64,000 nt of DNA, from assembly GCA_035495555.1 (NCBI GenBank), contig DATJFQ010000037.1:1-64000 (forward strand). Direction: 5' to 3'. Source of the stretch: DATJFQ01 sp035495555. GTDB taxonomy: Bacteria; Acidobacteriota; Vicinamibacteria; Vicinamibacterales; 2-12-FULL-66-21. The notes below the pieces were generated by a model. That model had not been told where the DNA came from. It was given only the letters and a program-made list of their open reading frames with translations, and did no database searches. Position numbers and translations under genes: made by a program. Of this stretch, positions 47,770 through 56,564 are shown piece after piece (position 1 is the first letter of the stretch; every line of letters begins with the position of its first letter).

Positions 47770-47801
47770 TTTTCCACAATGTTTTCCACAGTTGTGGAAA
47801 A
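47770..47801. promoter_or_regulatory. Cluster of three DnaA-box-like sites upstream of dnaA
   Basis: TTTTCCACA at 47770-47778 and again at 47782-47790, then the inverse TGTGGAAAA at 47793-47801. Each differs by one base from TTATCCACA. Three boxes in 32 bases in the dnaA-rpmH gap suggest origin function, dnaA autoregulation, or both. The rest of the gap (47714-47961) holds the rpmH promoter and nothing else I recognise. Confidence 0.8.
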
Positions 47802-47891
47802 CTTCGGGGGGAGACCCTACGTCACACGCGGGGAACGGACTGTAACATACGCGTCACGCCGGGTAAAACACGGCCGGGTGAGCCTGGCGGA

Positions 47892-47921
47892 TTGACACTC
47901 TGCGGCCCCGTTCGCTACCAT
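47892..47921 (+). promoter_or_regulatory. Promoter of the rpmH-rnpA-yidD-yidC operon
   Basis: TTGACA at 47892-47897 and TACCAT at 47916-47921, spacer 18 bases. It lies 40 bases before the rpmH ATG. Confidence 0.65.
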
Positions 47922-47961
47922 GTGTGTTTCTCCGTAACTCGTAGACAGCTGCAGGGATTCC

Positions 47962-48114
47962 ATGAAGGGCAAACGCACGTTTCAGCCGAACCGCCGCCGC
48001 CGCAAGCGGACCCACGGGTTTCTCGTCCGTATGGCGACGAAAAACGGCCGCGCGGTAATCAAGCGCCGCCGGGCGAAAGGCCGCAAGCGCCTGACGGTCA
48101 CGGCTTCCCGGTAA
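47962..48114 (+). CDS. rpmH: 50S ribosomal protein L34
   Basis: 50 residues, highly basic: it starts MKGKRTFQPNRRRRKRTHGF and contains MATKNGRAVIKRRRAKGRKR, the L34 signature. It has a weak Shine-Dalgarno (GCAGGG) before ATG 47962. It is the first gene of the conserved rpmH-rnpA-yidD-yidC-jag-mnmE-mnmG-rsmG-parA-parB order beside the origin. Confidence 0.97.
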   Translation: MKGKRTFQPNRRRRKRTHGFLVRMATKNGRAVIKRRRAKGRKRLTVTASR

Positions 48115-48128
48115 CTCCGCCGGTTCGG

Positions 48129-48476
48129 ATGCGTGCGCAAGGCTTGCCCGCCGACAGGAAACTGCGGCGGCGACGCGAGTTTCAGCGCGTATTCGAACGC
48201 GGACGCAGGACTCACGGCCGTTTCATCACCCTGATTGCCGCCCCAACGGATGCCCACGCCACTCGCCTCGGCATCGTCGCGTCGCGGAAACTCGGCGGAG
48301 CCGTCGTGAGAAATCGTGCTAAACGGTTGATTCGAGAGATGTTCCGGAAGGCAACCTATGCCGGCCCACCGGTCGACCTCGTCGTGATCCCGAAGAACAC
48401 GCTCCTGACGGCCGACGTCGAAGGACTACAGCGGGACTACACGATGACACTTCGGCGATGCCTGTCAAATATATGA
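48129..48476 (+). CDS. rnpA: Ribonuclease P protein component
   Basis: 115 residues from ATG 48129 (MRAQGLPADRKLRRRREFQR). The family signature RNRAKRLIREMFR is present with VASRKLGGAVV before it. It assists the RNase P RNA in 5' processing of tRNAs. It lies 14 bases after rpmH and overlaps yidD. The frame is open further upstream through rpmH, but the normal family start is at 48129. Confidence 0.95.
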   Translation: MRAQGLPADRKLRRRREFQRVFERGRRTHGRFITLIAAPTDAHATRLGIVASRKLGGAVVRNRAKRLIREMFRKATYAGPPVDLVVIPKNTLLTADVEGLQRDYTMTLRRCLSNI

Positions 48477-48766
48477 CCGCCAGGCTCGCGATTTTTCTCA
48501 TCCGCGGATACCAGTTGCTGTTGTCCCCCATCGTCGGGGGCGGGTGTCGCTTCGTGCCGTCGTGCTCGGCCTACGCGGTTGAGGCGATACAGACCCACGG
48601 CGCCGCGCGAGGTCTCTGGCTGGCGGCTCGACGCATCGGCCGGTGCCACCCGCTCGGGGGCCATGGATACGACGCCGTTCCGGAAGCCGGACACGTATTT
48701 TCTCGCGGCGCGGCACGGGAACGGAAGTGTGACGGCCGCGCTTCCGGGGCGGAGTTTAGACTGTAA
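48473..48766 (+). CDS. yidD: Membrane protein insertion efficiency factor YidD
   Basis: About 97 residues. Family marks: LIRGYQLLLSPIVGGGCRFV, PSCSAYAVEAIQTHG and RRIGRCHPLGGHGYDAVP. It supports YidC in membrane insertion. ATG 48473 overlaps the rnpA stop (ATGA) and gives the usual distance to LIRxYQ; an in-frame ATG at 48458 is possible. The last 25 residues are an unconserved tail; the stop overlaps the yidC ATG (TAATG). Confidence 0.92.
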   Translation: MTARLAIFLIRGYQLLLSPIVGGGCRFVPSCSAYAVEAIQTHGAARGLWLAARRIGRCHPLGGHGYDAVPEAGHVFSRGAARERKCDGRASGAEFRL

Positions 48767-50475
48767 TGGAACGACGCGTTCTGCTCGCCGTCATCCTCTC
48801 GTTCGTCGTCCTCTACGCCTATCAGGCACTGGTTCCAACACCTCCCGATGCCGCCAGGAAAGCGCAGGCGGCGTCCGCTCAAACACCGCCACCGGCTTCG
48901 AAGGCTCAGGCTCAGCCGTCCCCAGGTTCACAGCAGGCGTCGCCTCCCAGTGCCGCCGCACAGCCCGCTTCGCCGCCGCCTCAAGGAACGACACCCGAAG
49001 CAGATACCGGGCGCGACATCGTCGTCGAGACGACGTCCGTCCGTGCGGTGTTCTCGTCGCGCGGCGGCGTGATCAAGAGCTACCAGCTGAAGAAGTATCA
49101 CGACGTGAATGGCCGCCCGCTGGAATTCGTGGCGGAATACGCGCCGGCGGAATCGCCGCTGCCCTTCACGCTTGCCGTCGATGATCAGGCACTCAGCAGC
49201 GAACTCGCGACGGCGCCGTTCACCCCGAGCGGGGATCACCTCGATCTGACCTCCGGCGGATCGGGCACGCTGACATTTACCTACGGGCGCGGCAACATCG
49301 CGGCGTCGAAGTCCTTCCAGTTCGCCGCGAATCGCCCTTACATCCTCGACGTTTCCGCCTCGGTGACGAAAGACGGTCAGGCGCTTCCGGTCACGCTCGA
49401 GTGGGGTCCGGGCATCGGCTCCGGGATCGTGCACGCGTCGCGTTCGTACAATCCTCCGTCACAGCCGATTTTCTACAAGGATGGAAAGGTCACCCGCGTC
49501 GCCCAGAAGAAAGTGGCCGAGCAGGCGACACAGGAGGGCACGTTCGGGTTCGCGGGCGTCGACGATCACTATTTCATCGCCGCGGTCGTCGCGCCGGCGG
49601 TTCCGCTGCATCTGAGCTACTCCCTCGTCGATGCCGCCGTGCCGGGCGATGCAACCGGCGCGCACTACGTTTCCTGGAGCGCGAAATATCCCGGCGCCGT
49701 CCAGGGCGCGCGATACTTCGCCGGACCGAAAGATTTCGACGTGCTCGCCGGCGTCGATCGCAATCTCGTTCGATCGATCGACTTCGGGATGTTCGCATGG
49801 CTCGTCGTCCCGCTGCTGCGCGCGCTGAAGTGGATCAACGCGTACGTCGGCAACTACGGCTGGTCGGTCGTCCTCCTCACGGTCCTCATCAACGTCGCGA
49901 TCTTCCCGCTCCGCCACAAGAGCGTCGTGTCGATGCGGCGCATGCAGGACATCCAGCCGGAAGTCAAGGCGATTCAGGACCGGTACGCCAAGCTGAAAAT
50001 GAACGATCCAGCGCGGTCGAAGATGAACACCGAGCTGATGAATCTCTATCGCGAACGCGGCGTGAACCCGGCGAGCGGCTGCGTGCCGATGCTCCTCACG
50101 CTGCCGGTGCTGTTCGCGTTTTACGCGATGCTCGGCGTGGCGATCGAACTGCGCGGCGCGCCGTTCATCGGGTGGATCCACGATCTCGTCGCGCCCGATC
50201 CGTATTACGTGCTGCCGATCCTCATGGGGATCACGATGTTCGCGCAGCAGCGCATGACGCCGACGACGGCCGACCCGACGCAGCAGCGGATGATGCTCAT
50301 CATGCCCGTGGTGTTCACCGGTATGTCGCTGTGGTGGTCGAGCGGACTCCTGCTCTACTGGACGGTGAGCAACATCTGGGGCATCGGGCAGCAGATGATC
50401 ACGAATCGCATCATTGGTGCGCCGCAGCCGCGCACGATTCGACCGCCGGCCGAGCGGCGCGTCAAGGGGGCGTAG
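48766..50475 (+). CDS. yidC: Membrane protein insertase YidC
   Basis: 569 residues with the diderm architecture. An N-terminal membrane helix (RRVLLAVILSFVVLYAYQ) leads to a Pro/Ala/Gln-rich linker to about residue 85, a large periplasmic P1 beta-domain to about residue 340, and a C-terminal five-helix insertase core (YGWSVVLLTVLINVAIFPLR, ASGCVPMLLTLPVLFAFYAM). The large periplasmic domain supports an outer-membrane-bearing host. Confidence 0.96.
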   Translation: MERRVLLAVILSFVVLYAYQALVPTPPDAARKAQAASAQTPPPASKAQAQPSPGSQQASPPSAAAQPASPPPQGTTPEADTGRDIVVETTSVRAVFSSRGGVIKSYQLKKYHDVNGRPLEFVAEYAPAESPLPFTLAVDDQALSSELATAPFTPSGDHLDLTSGGSGTLTFTYGRGNIAASKSFQFAANRPYILDVSASVTKDGQALPVTLEWGPGIGSGIVHASRSYNPPSQPIFYKDGKVTRVAQKKVAEQATQEGTFGFAGVDDHYFIAAVVAPAVPLHLSYSLVDAAVPGDATGAHYVSWSAKYPGAVQGARYFAGPKDFDVLAGVDRNLVRSIDFGMFAWLVVPLLRALKWINAYVGNYGWSVVLLTVLINVAIFPLRHKSVVSMRRMQDIQPEVKAIQDRYAKLKMNDPARSKMNTELMNLYRERGVNPASGCVPMLLTLPVLFAFYAMLGVAIELRGAPFIGWIHDLVAPDPYYVLPILMGITMFAQQRMTPTTADPTQQRMMLIMPVVFTGMSLWWSSGLLLYWTVSNIWGIGQQMITNRIIGAPQPRTIRPPAERRVKGA

Positions 50476-50479
50476 CCGC

Positions 50480-50503
50480 GAGGCGCGAGGCGCGATGGAG
50501 GGG
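50480..50503. repeat. GAGGCGC heptamers overlapping the jag ribosome-binding site
   Basis: Two perfect 7-bp units GAGGCGC at 50480-50493, then GATGGAGGGGC. The GGAGGGG at 50497-50503 is the Shine-Dalgarno for ATG 50510. Same family as 9325-9380 and 56565-56592. Confidence 0.65.
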
Positions 50504-50509
50504 CGAGAG

Positions 50510-50959
50510 ATGGATGTGCAGGCGCAGGTCGGTGACTTCGTCAGGAACGTGCTTTCGGCCATGGGGCTCGACCTCACCGTCGAGGTCGTCGACACGCCGG
50601 ACGCGATCCGGGTCGAGATTACCGGCGATGGTGCCGAGGTGCTGCTGAAACGCAAGGCAGAGGCGCTCGACGCGCTGCAGCAGATCGTGAACTCCGGCTT
50701 CCGACGCAACCTGCACGACGACCGCAGCTTCGTCGTTGACAGCATGGGCTACCGCCGCGGAAAAGACGCCGAACTGCGTGAGATGGCGCGCTTCATGATG
50801 GAAAGAGTGAAAACCTCCGGTGCGCCGCAGGAGGTGGGGCCGCTCAATCCGTACGCGCGCCGCATCGTGCATCTGGCAGTCGCGGAGGAGCCCGGCATGA
50901 CATCGGAGAGCATCGGCGACGCATTCCTCAAGACGGTCATCATCTCCACGAAGAAGTAA
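50510..50959 (+). CDS. KH-R3H RNA-binding protein (Jag/KhpB-like)
   Basis: 149 residues: a KH domain (VTPDAIRVEI-like strand in VEVVDTPDAIRVEITGDG and a GxxG-type turn in the region up to residue 95) followed by an R3H domain (YARRIVHLAVAEEPGMTSES). The N-terminal Jag domain of the longer Firmicute proteins is absent. It sits in the classical position between yidC and mnmE. ATG 50510 is chosen because GGAGGGG lies six bases upstream; two earlier in-frame ATGs overlap yidC or the repeat. Confidence 0.88.
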   Translation: MDVQAQVGDFVRNVLSAMGLDLTVEVVDTPDAIRVEITGDGAEVLLKRKAEALDALQQIVNSGFRRNLHDDRSFVVDSMGYRRGKDAELREMARFMMERVKTSGAPQEVGPLNPYARRIVHLAVAEEPGMTSESIGDAFLKTVIISTKK

Positions 50960-50971
50960 ACGGCCCTTGGC

Positions 50972-52315
50972 ATGTTCTCGACGGACGACACGATCGTGGC
51001 GATTGCCACACCGCCAGGCCGGGGCGGCATCGGCGTCGTCCGGATCAGCGGCGGCAGTGCGGCTGCCGTCGCCGCCGCGCTGACCTCAGGCCGTCGATTC
51101 GTTCCCAGGCACGCCACGCTCGCCGCAATCACCGGGCCTGACGGCGCGCACATCGATCAGGCTGTCGTCACCTTCTTCACTGCGCCGCACTCCTACACAG
51201 GTGAAGACGTCGTCGAAGTGTCGGCGCATGGCAGTCCGATCGTTCTTCGGCAGATTGTCGCCTCTGCGATGACTGCCGGCGCGCGGCTCGCGAATCCAGG
51301 CGAGTTCACACTGCGAGCCTATTTGAACGGCCGCATCGATCTCGTGCAGGCGGAAGCCGTTGGCGATCTCATCGACGCCGTCACCCCGGTTCAGGCGCGC
51401 CTGGCGTTCGACGCGCTCGAGGGAACACTGACGTCACGTATACGAGTCGTCGACGCGGTCCTCATGGATCTCATCGCGAAGCTCGAAGCGTCGCTGGATT
51501 TCCCGGACGAGGGCTATCACTTCGTCGAGCACGGAGGCGCGGCGGATGCGATCGACGCGGCAATCCATGGCATCGACGCGGTGCTGGCCGACGCCCGCCG
51601 CGGCCGGCTGATTCGCGAAGGTTTGACCGTCGCAATTGTCGGCCGTCCGAATGCCGGCAAGTCGACGCTCTTCAACCGCCTGATCGGCGCCGAACGCGCG
51701 ATCGTCACGGAAGTGGCAGGGACGACACGCGATCTGCTGACGGAACGTATGGACCTGGAAGGCATTCCGGTCACGGTCGTCGATACCGCCGGATTGCGCA
51801 CGGAGGCGGCGGACGCAATCGAAGAAGAAGGCATCACCCGCGCACGGTCCGCAGCCGCGATTGCCGACGCGCTCATCGTGGTGCTCGACGGCTCGGAGCC
51901 GCTCGGACCGGATGACGAGGCGTTGATCGGGTCGACGGCATCCCGGGTTCGCGCCGTGGTCGCAGCGAAGGCGGACCTGAGCGCCGCCTGGGAGCCGGAG
52001 GCGCTGCATGCCTTGCGCGTTTCGGCGCTGACTGACCGGGGGCTCGACGATTTGCGGCGCGCGATTGTAAAGGCGCTTGACATTGAGCCGCCGCGCGACG
52101 AGGCGGCGATCTCCAACGCCCGCCACATCGAGCTCATGAACCGCGCGCGGGCCGCGCTGATGGTGGCGCGGGACGCGGCGGGGACCGGCGCGCCGGAGGA
52201 ATTCGTCCTGTCCGACCTTCACGAGGCGCGCGGTGCGTTCGACGAGATCGTCGGCACGCGCACGGCGGAAGACGTGCTGCAAAGAATCTTCGAGCGGTTC
52301 TGCGTCGGCAAATGA
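50972..52315 (+). CDS. mnmE: tRNA modification GTPase MnmE
   Basis: 447 residues. N-terminal folate-binding domain (TIVAIATPPGRGGIGVVRIS), helical domain, and inserted G domain with GRPNAGKSTLFNRLIG, DTAGLRTEA and an NKxD-like site replaced in form by AAKADLS. It ends FERFCVGK, the conserved CxGK with the catalytic Cys. With MnmG it makes the 5-carboxymethylaminomethyl modification of wobble U34. It overlaps mnmG by four bases. Confidence 0.96.
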   Translation: MFSTDDTIVAIATPPGRGGIGVVRISGGSAAAVAAALTSGRRFVPRHATLAAITGPDGAHIDQAVVTFFTAPHSYTGEDVVEVSAHGSPIVLRQIVASAMTAGARLANPGEFTLRAYLNGRIDLVQAEAVGDLIDAVTPVQARLAFDALEGTLTSRIRVVDAVLMDLIAKLEASLDFPDEGYHFVEHGGAADAIDAAIHGIDAVLADARRGRLIREGLTVAIVGRPNAGKSTLFNRLIGAERAIVTEVAGTTRDLLTERMDLEGIPVTVVDTAGLRTEAADAIEEEGITRARSAAAIADALIVVLDGSEPLGPDDEALIGSTASRVRAVVAAKADLSAAWEPEALHALRVSALTDRGLDDLRRAIVKALDIEPPRDEAAISNARHIELMNRARAALMVARDAAGTGAPEEFVLSDLHEARGAFDEIVGTRTAEDVLQRIFERFCVGK

Positions 52316-54141
52316 TCCACTACGACGTTATCGTGATCGGCGCCGGACATGCCGGCGTCGAGGCCGCCTGGGCCGCCACGTCGGCCGGCTGCCGTGTTGC
52401 GATCTGCACGCTGACCGCAGATACGGTGGCGCACATGCCCTGCAATCCCGCGATCGGCGGGACGGCAAAGGGGCATCTCGTCCGCGAGATCGACGCGCTC
52501 GGCGGGGTGATGGGGCGTGCTATCGATGCGACCGGCATTCAGTTCAAGCTGCTCAATCGCAGCCGGGGACCGGCGGTATGGTCCCCGCGCGCCCAGGCGG
52601 ACAAGCGCGTGTATGGCGCCTGGGTTCTGCAGGAACTTAGGTCAAACAACAAAATCGAATGGATTATCGGGAAGGCCGGTCGAATTCTGGCAGACGGCGC
52701 TCGGGTCGTCGGCCTGGAATTGGAGGACGGCCGTCAATACGGCTGTTCAAGCCTCGTGGTGACCACGGGCACGTTCCTGAATGGTCTCGTTCACGTCGGT
52801 CCGGAGCAGCGGCCGGCCGGCCGGGCGGGGGAACCGCCGTCGCACCAGCTCGCCGAGTCGCTCAAGTCCTTTGGCTTCCAATGGGGCAGGCTCAAGACGG
52901 GTACCCCTCCGCGCCTGCGGCGGTCGACGATCGATTTCTCACGGTTTACCGAGCAGCCAGGCGACGTCCCACCGGTCCCGTTCTCATTCCTGACGGATGG
53001 CCTCGAACGCCCGCAGATTTGCTGTCACGTTCTGCACACGACAGCCGACGTGCACCGTCTTGTCCGCAAGAACATCGGGCTATCACCGCTGTACAACGGT
53101 CAGATCACCGGAATCGGCCCGCGATACTGCCCGTCGCTCGAGGACAAAGTGATGCGGTTTCCCGACCGCGAGCGTCACCAACTGTTCCTCGAGCCGGAGG
53201 GGCTCGACGTCGAGGAAATCTACCTCAATGGCTTTTCGATGAGCCTTCCCGCAGATGTTCAACGGGAGTTGGTCAACGCGCTCCCCGGACTGGAAAACGC
53301 GGAACTGATTCGGCCTGGCTACGCGGTCGAATACGACTTTATTCAGCCGACGGAGCTTCAACGCTCGCTCGAGGCCAGGCGCCTGGGCGGCCTGTTTCTC
53401 GCAGGCCAGATCAACGGTACCTCGGGCTACGAAGAGGCTGCCGCGCAGGGGCTGATCGCCGGCGTTAACGCGGCTCGCCGCGTCCAGGGCGCTCCGCCGA
53501 TGGTGCTGGGGCGCCACCAAGCCTACATTGGCGTCCTTGTCGACGATTTGACGACGAAGGGGTGTGAGGAGCCGTATCGGATGTTTACATCGCGAGCGGA
53601 ACATCGGCTGCTGCTGCGCACGGACAATGCGGACCTTCGACTCACGCCGGTTGCGCGTGCTTTCGGCCTGGCAGACGATGGGCGGTGGAAGCGGTTCGAG
53701 GGGCGACGGCGGAGATTCGTGGCAAATCGATCGCTCATCGATACCGTCAAGGTGCGAATTGGCGATGCAGCAATGCCGGCTGCCGCTGCGCTGCGCAGAC
53801 CGGAGACATCGCTGTCCTCGCTGATCCAGGCGGGACAGTTGCGCCTGGACATCGCCGATCCGCTCATGGACATCACAAGCCTGGAGACGGAGTACCGCTA
53901 TGAAGGGTATTTGAAGCGGCAGGAGCAATCAGTCGCTCGCCTTTCGCGCCAGGAAGAGCATCGGATTCCAGCCGGGATGGAGTATCGGGGTATGGCCGGG
54001 TTGTCGCGCGAGGTCGTCGAGCGGCTCTCGGCGGTGCGCCCAGAGACACTCGGACAGGCGTCGAGGATTTCTGGAGTCACCCCCGCAGCCGTCGCGGTCA
54101 TTGCCGCGCACCTTAGCGGCCGACTCGCCACAGCTTCGTGA
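52312..54141 (+). CDS. mnmG: tRNA uridine 5-carboxymethylaminomethyl modification enzyme MnmG
   Basis: 609 residues. The FAD-binding motif VIGAGHAGVEAAWAA is at the N-terminus, with the family motifs CNPAIGGTAKGHLVREIDAL and TGTFLNGLVHVG, and FLAGQINGTSGYEEAAAQG near residue 365. Partner of MnmE. ATG 52312 overlaps the mnmE stop; its own stop overlaps the rsmG GTG. Confidence 0.97.
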   Translation: MIHYDVIVIGAGHAGVEAAWAATSAGCRVAICTLTADTVAHMPCNPAIGGTAKGHLVREIDALGGVMGRAIDATGIQFKLLNRSRGPAVWSPRAQADKRVYGAWVLQELRSNNKIEWIIGKAGRILADGARVVGLELEDGRQYGCSSLVVTTGTFLNGLVHVGPEQRPAGRAGEPPSHQLAESLKSFGFQWGRLKTGTPPRLRRSTIDFSRFTEQPGDVPPVPFSFLTDGLERPQICCHVLHTTADVHRLVRKNIGLSPLYNGQITGIGPRYCPSLEDKVMRFPDRERHQLFLEPEGLDVEEIYLNGFSMSLPADVQRELVNALPGLENAELIRPGYAVEYDFIQPTELQRSLEARRLGGLFLAGQINGTSGYEEAAAQGLIAGVNAARRVQGAPPMVLGRHQAYIGVLVDDLTTKGCEEPYRMFTSRAEHRLLLRTDNADLRLTPVARAFGLADDGRWKRFEGRRRRFVANRSLIDTVKVRIGDAAMPAAAALRRPETSLSSLIQAGQLRLDIADPLMDITSLETEYRYEGYLKRQEQSVARLSRQEEHRIPAGMEYRGMAGLSREVVERLSAVRPETLGQASRISGVTPAAVAVIAAHLSGRLATAS

Positions 54142-54767
54142 CGCGCCCTCCTGCCTCAACCCTCGAACGGCTGAGGGCTCGCGCCCAGGCTCTGTCGGTT
54201 GATTCAGCGGATCCGCTACTCCCCCGCGTGGCGGCTTACTTCGATCTGCTCCAGCGCTGGAACGAGAAGATCAACCTCACGTCGCTGGGCGATACAGAAG
54301 AGGCACTCGACCGCCTCATCATGGAGCCGCTCATCGCCGCTCGGTTTCTTCCACGTGGCGGCACCCTGGTAGATATCGGCTCTGGGGGCGGCTCACCCGC
54401 GATACCGCTCGCGCTCGCGCTGAATTGTTCGGGCCTGACAATGGTGGAGTCGCGTGGTCGGAAGGCGGCGTTTTTGCGGGAGGCGCTCCGATCACTCCAA
54501 CTCGCCGGGCGGGTCGAGACGGATCGTGCTGAGGCACTGGTCGAATTGCCTCAGTTTCGCGGAGCCGCAGATGTCGTTTCGATGCGCGCGGTCAGAATGA
54601 CCACTCAGCTCTCGAGGGCCTTGTCGCCTCTACTGACTTCCTCTGGCGTTCTGGCGATGTTTTCAAAGCACTCCGAACCCATTCCTGAAGGGTTCAAGCC
54701 GGCGGGGGCACATCCGCTCGTTCCGGCGACGCAATCCTTTCTGCATTGCTTCGTTGTCGCGCGATGA
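54138..54767 (+). CDS. rsmG: 16S rRNA (guanine-527-N7)-methyltransferase
   Basis: 209 residues. The SAM motif VDIGSGGGSPAIPLAL and the family segments QRWNEKINLTS and ADVVSMRAV are present. It methylates G527 in the 530 loop of 16S rRNA; loss causes low-level streptomycin resistance in other bacteria. GTG start at 54138 overlaps the mnmG stop (GTGA). The parS site begins three bases after its stop. Confidence 0.95.
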   Translation: MTRPPASTLERLRARAQALSVDSADPLLPRVAAYFDLLQRWNEKINLTSLGDTEEALDRLIMEPLIAARFLPRGGTLVDIGSGGGSPAIPLALALNCSGLTMVESRGRKAAFLREALRSLQLAGRVETDRAEALVELPQFRGAADVVSMRAVRMTTQLSRALSPLLTSSGVLAMFSKHSEPIPEGFKPAGAHPLVPATQSFLHCFVVAR

Positions 54768-54769
54768 CA

Positions 54770-54785
54770 TGTTCCACGTGGAACA
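54770..54785. promoter_or_regulatory. parS centromere site
   Basis: The 16-bp perfect palindrome TGTTCCACGTGGAACA matches the chromosomal parS consensus (TGTTTCACGTGAAACA) with the C/G variant also used in pseudomonads. It stands just upstream of parA-parB and about 7 kb from dnaA, as expected for an origin-proximal ParB loading site. Confidence 0.95.
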
Positions 54786-54828
54786 ATTTACCCGTTCAAC
54801 CGGCAAATGGGTCTCGCACAGCGCCTTG

Positions 54829-54857
54829 TTGATCCCGAACCACCCAGGCAGTATTCT
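54829..54857 (+). promoter_or_regulatory. Candidate parAB promoter
   Basis: TTGATC at 54829-54834 and TATTCT at 54852-54857 with a 17-base spacer, about 50 bases before the parA ATG and downstream of parS. Confidence 0.4.
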
Positions 54858-54906
54858 GGACAAATCCACGGTCACGCCGCCCTGTATTTTTAGGTCAAAC
54901 AACAGA

Positions 54907-55722
54907 ATGTGTCGGATTCTGGCAGTTACGAACCAGAAAGGCGGCGTCGGCAAGACCACCACCGCCATCAATGTGGCGACAGCCCTCGCCCTGGTCGGCC
55001 AGCGGGTGCTGCTCGTCGACCTCGATCCGCAGGGAAATCTCACCAGCGGCGTCGGGTTGAAAGGGCAGACGACGCCGGCCGGCACCGCGTATCAGGCCCT
55101 CACGTCACCTGAGCCCTCCGGGGATGCCTCGCAATTCGTGCTCGACACCCGCGTCGAGAACCTGTCGCTGATCCCTGCGGACCGCAACCTCACCGGCGCT
55201 GAAGTCGAACTCGTTCCGCTCCCACAGCGCGAGCAGCGCCTGCGTCTCCTGCTCGAGCCGCTGCGCGACGGCTACGACTTCATCTTCATCGATACCCCGC
55301 CCTCGCTCGGACTGTTGACGCTCAACGCGCTCGTCGCCGCCGACGCAGTCCTGATCCCGCTCAATTGCGAGTACTTTGCGCTCGAGGGGCTGGCCGATCT
55401 CGTGGCTACGCTCCGGCGCGTCAGGGGGGCGCTCAATCCCGCGCTCGACATCGCCGGCGTGCTCATGACGATGTACGACGAGCGGACGAATCTGGGCCAG
55501 CAGGTTGCGCGCGACATCCGGGAGTTTTTCCAGGATCGCGTGTTCACGACGGTCATCCCGCGCAATATCCGGCTTGGCGAAGCGCCCAGTCACGGGCTGC
55601 CGGCCATCCTCTACGATCCGAAATCGCGCGGGGCCGAAGCCTACGTGGCGCTCGCGCGGGAACTGCTCGAACGCACTGCCGCAGCAATGTCGGCGCCCGC
55701 ATCGGAGTCTCAGCATGGTTGA
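54907..55722 (+). CDS. parA: Chromosome partitioning ATPase ParA (Soj-like)
   Basis: 271 residues from ATG 54907 (MCRILAVTNQKGGVGKTTTA), with the deviant Walker A KGGVGKTT right at the N-terminus, Walker A' FIFIDTPPSLGLLTL and VLLVDLDPQGNLTSGVG. There is no N-terminal DNA-binding domain, so it is the chromosomal Soj type. It moves ParB-parS complexes. The frame is open upstream over parS, but the family start is clear. It overlaps parB by eight bases. Confidence 0.96.
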   Translation: MCRILAVTNQKGGVGKTTTAINVATALALVGQRVLLVDLDPQGNLTSGVGLKGQTTPAGTAYQALTSPEPSGDASQFVLDTRVENLSLIPADRNLTGAEVELVPLPQREQRLRLLLEPLRDGYDFIFIDTPPSLGLLTLNALVAADAVLIPLNCEYFALEGLADLVATLRRVRGALNPALDIAGVLMTMYDERTNLGQQVARDIREFFQDRVFTTVIPRNIRLGEAPSHGLPAILYDPKSRGAEAYVALARELLERTAAAMSAPASESQHG

Positions 55723-56557
55723 AAAGCGACCCGCCCTCGGCCGTGGCCTGAGCGCGCTCATTCCGGATGCTCCGGCGCCAGCGGCGCCGGAACGCGCGCT
55801 GGACGTCGACACCGATCTGCTGCGGCCGAACAAGTTTCAGCCGCGCACGGAGATGAACGACGAACGCATCGACGAACTCGCGCGTTCCATCAAAGCCCAG
55901 GGCATCATCCAGCCGATCGTCGTCCGGCGCGTGGATCGCGGGTACGAGATCGTCGCGGGTGAACGCCGATGGCGCGCCGCGCAGCGCGCCGGCCTGATGA
56001 AAGTCCCGGTCGTCGTCCGCGACATTCCGGAAGATCAGCTGCTCGCTGTCGCTCTGATCGAGAACATCCAGCGGCAGGACCTGAATCCGATCGAAGAAGC
56101 GCACGCGTACCGCCGGCTCGGCGACGAGTTCCATCTCACGCAGGAGCAAATCGCCGATGCGGTTGGAAAGGATCGATCCTCGATTGCCAATATCGTGCGC
56201 CTGCTCCGCCTCCCGCAGGAAGTGCGAGCCAGCGTCGCGTCGGGCGCGTTGTCGATGGGACACGCGCGCGCGCTGCTTGGGATGAACGACGAACAGGCGC
56301 TGCTGAAGCTCGCAAACGAGATCACGGCGCGGAATCTCTCCGTGCGCGAGACGGAGGCGTTGATTCGAAAATCGCAGACCCCGGAGCCTCCGAAAGAGCC
56401 CGCCGACGTGCACACACGCGCGGCGGAAGAGAAGCTGAAGCTCGCGCTCGGCACGCGAGTCCGGATCGCGCGCCGTGGCAAAGGCGGCCGCGTCGAAATC
56501 GAGTTCACGAGCGAGGACGAACTGCAGCGGATTTACGAGAGGCTCACCGAGAGGTGA
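55715..56557 (+). CDS. parB: Chromosome partitioning protein ParB
   Basis: 280 residues. The N-terminal basic segment RPALGRGLSALIP is the ParA-activating peptide. The CTPase/ParB domain has VAGERRWRAAQRAG and LIENIQRQDLNPIEEA. A helix-turn-helix follows (LTQEQIADAVGKDRSSIANI) and a C-terminal dimerisation domain ends IYERLTER. It should load at the parS site at 54770. Start ATG 55715 lies inside the end of parA. Confidence 0.96.
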   Translation: MVEKRPALGRGLSALIPDAPAPAAPERALDVDTDLLRPNKFQPRTEMNDERIDELARSIKAQGIIQPIVVRRVDRGYEIVAGERRWRAAQRAGLMKVPVVVRDIPEDQLLAVALIENIQRQDLNPIEEAHAYRRLGDEFHLTQEQIADAVGKDRSSIANIVRLLRLPQEVRASVASGALSMGHARALLGMNDEQALLKLANEITARNLSVRETEALIRKSQTPEPPKEPADVHTRAAEEKLKLALGTRVRIARRGKGGRVEIEFTSEDELQRIYERLTER

Positions 56558-56564
56558 GCGGCGC

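Noticed and set aside
52634..54912. Shared 15-mer TTAGGTCAAACAACA in mnmG and before parA
   Set aside because: One 15-base match is expected by chance about once or twice in a window of this size, and the flanks do not align.
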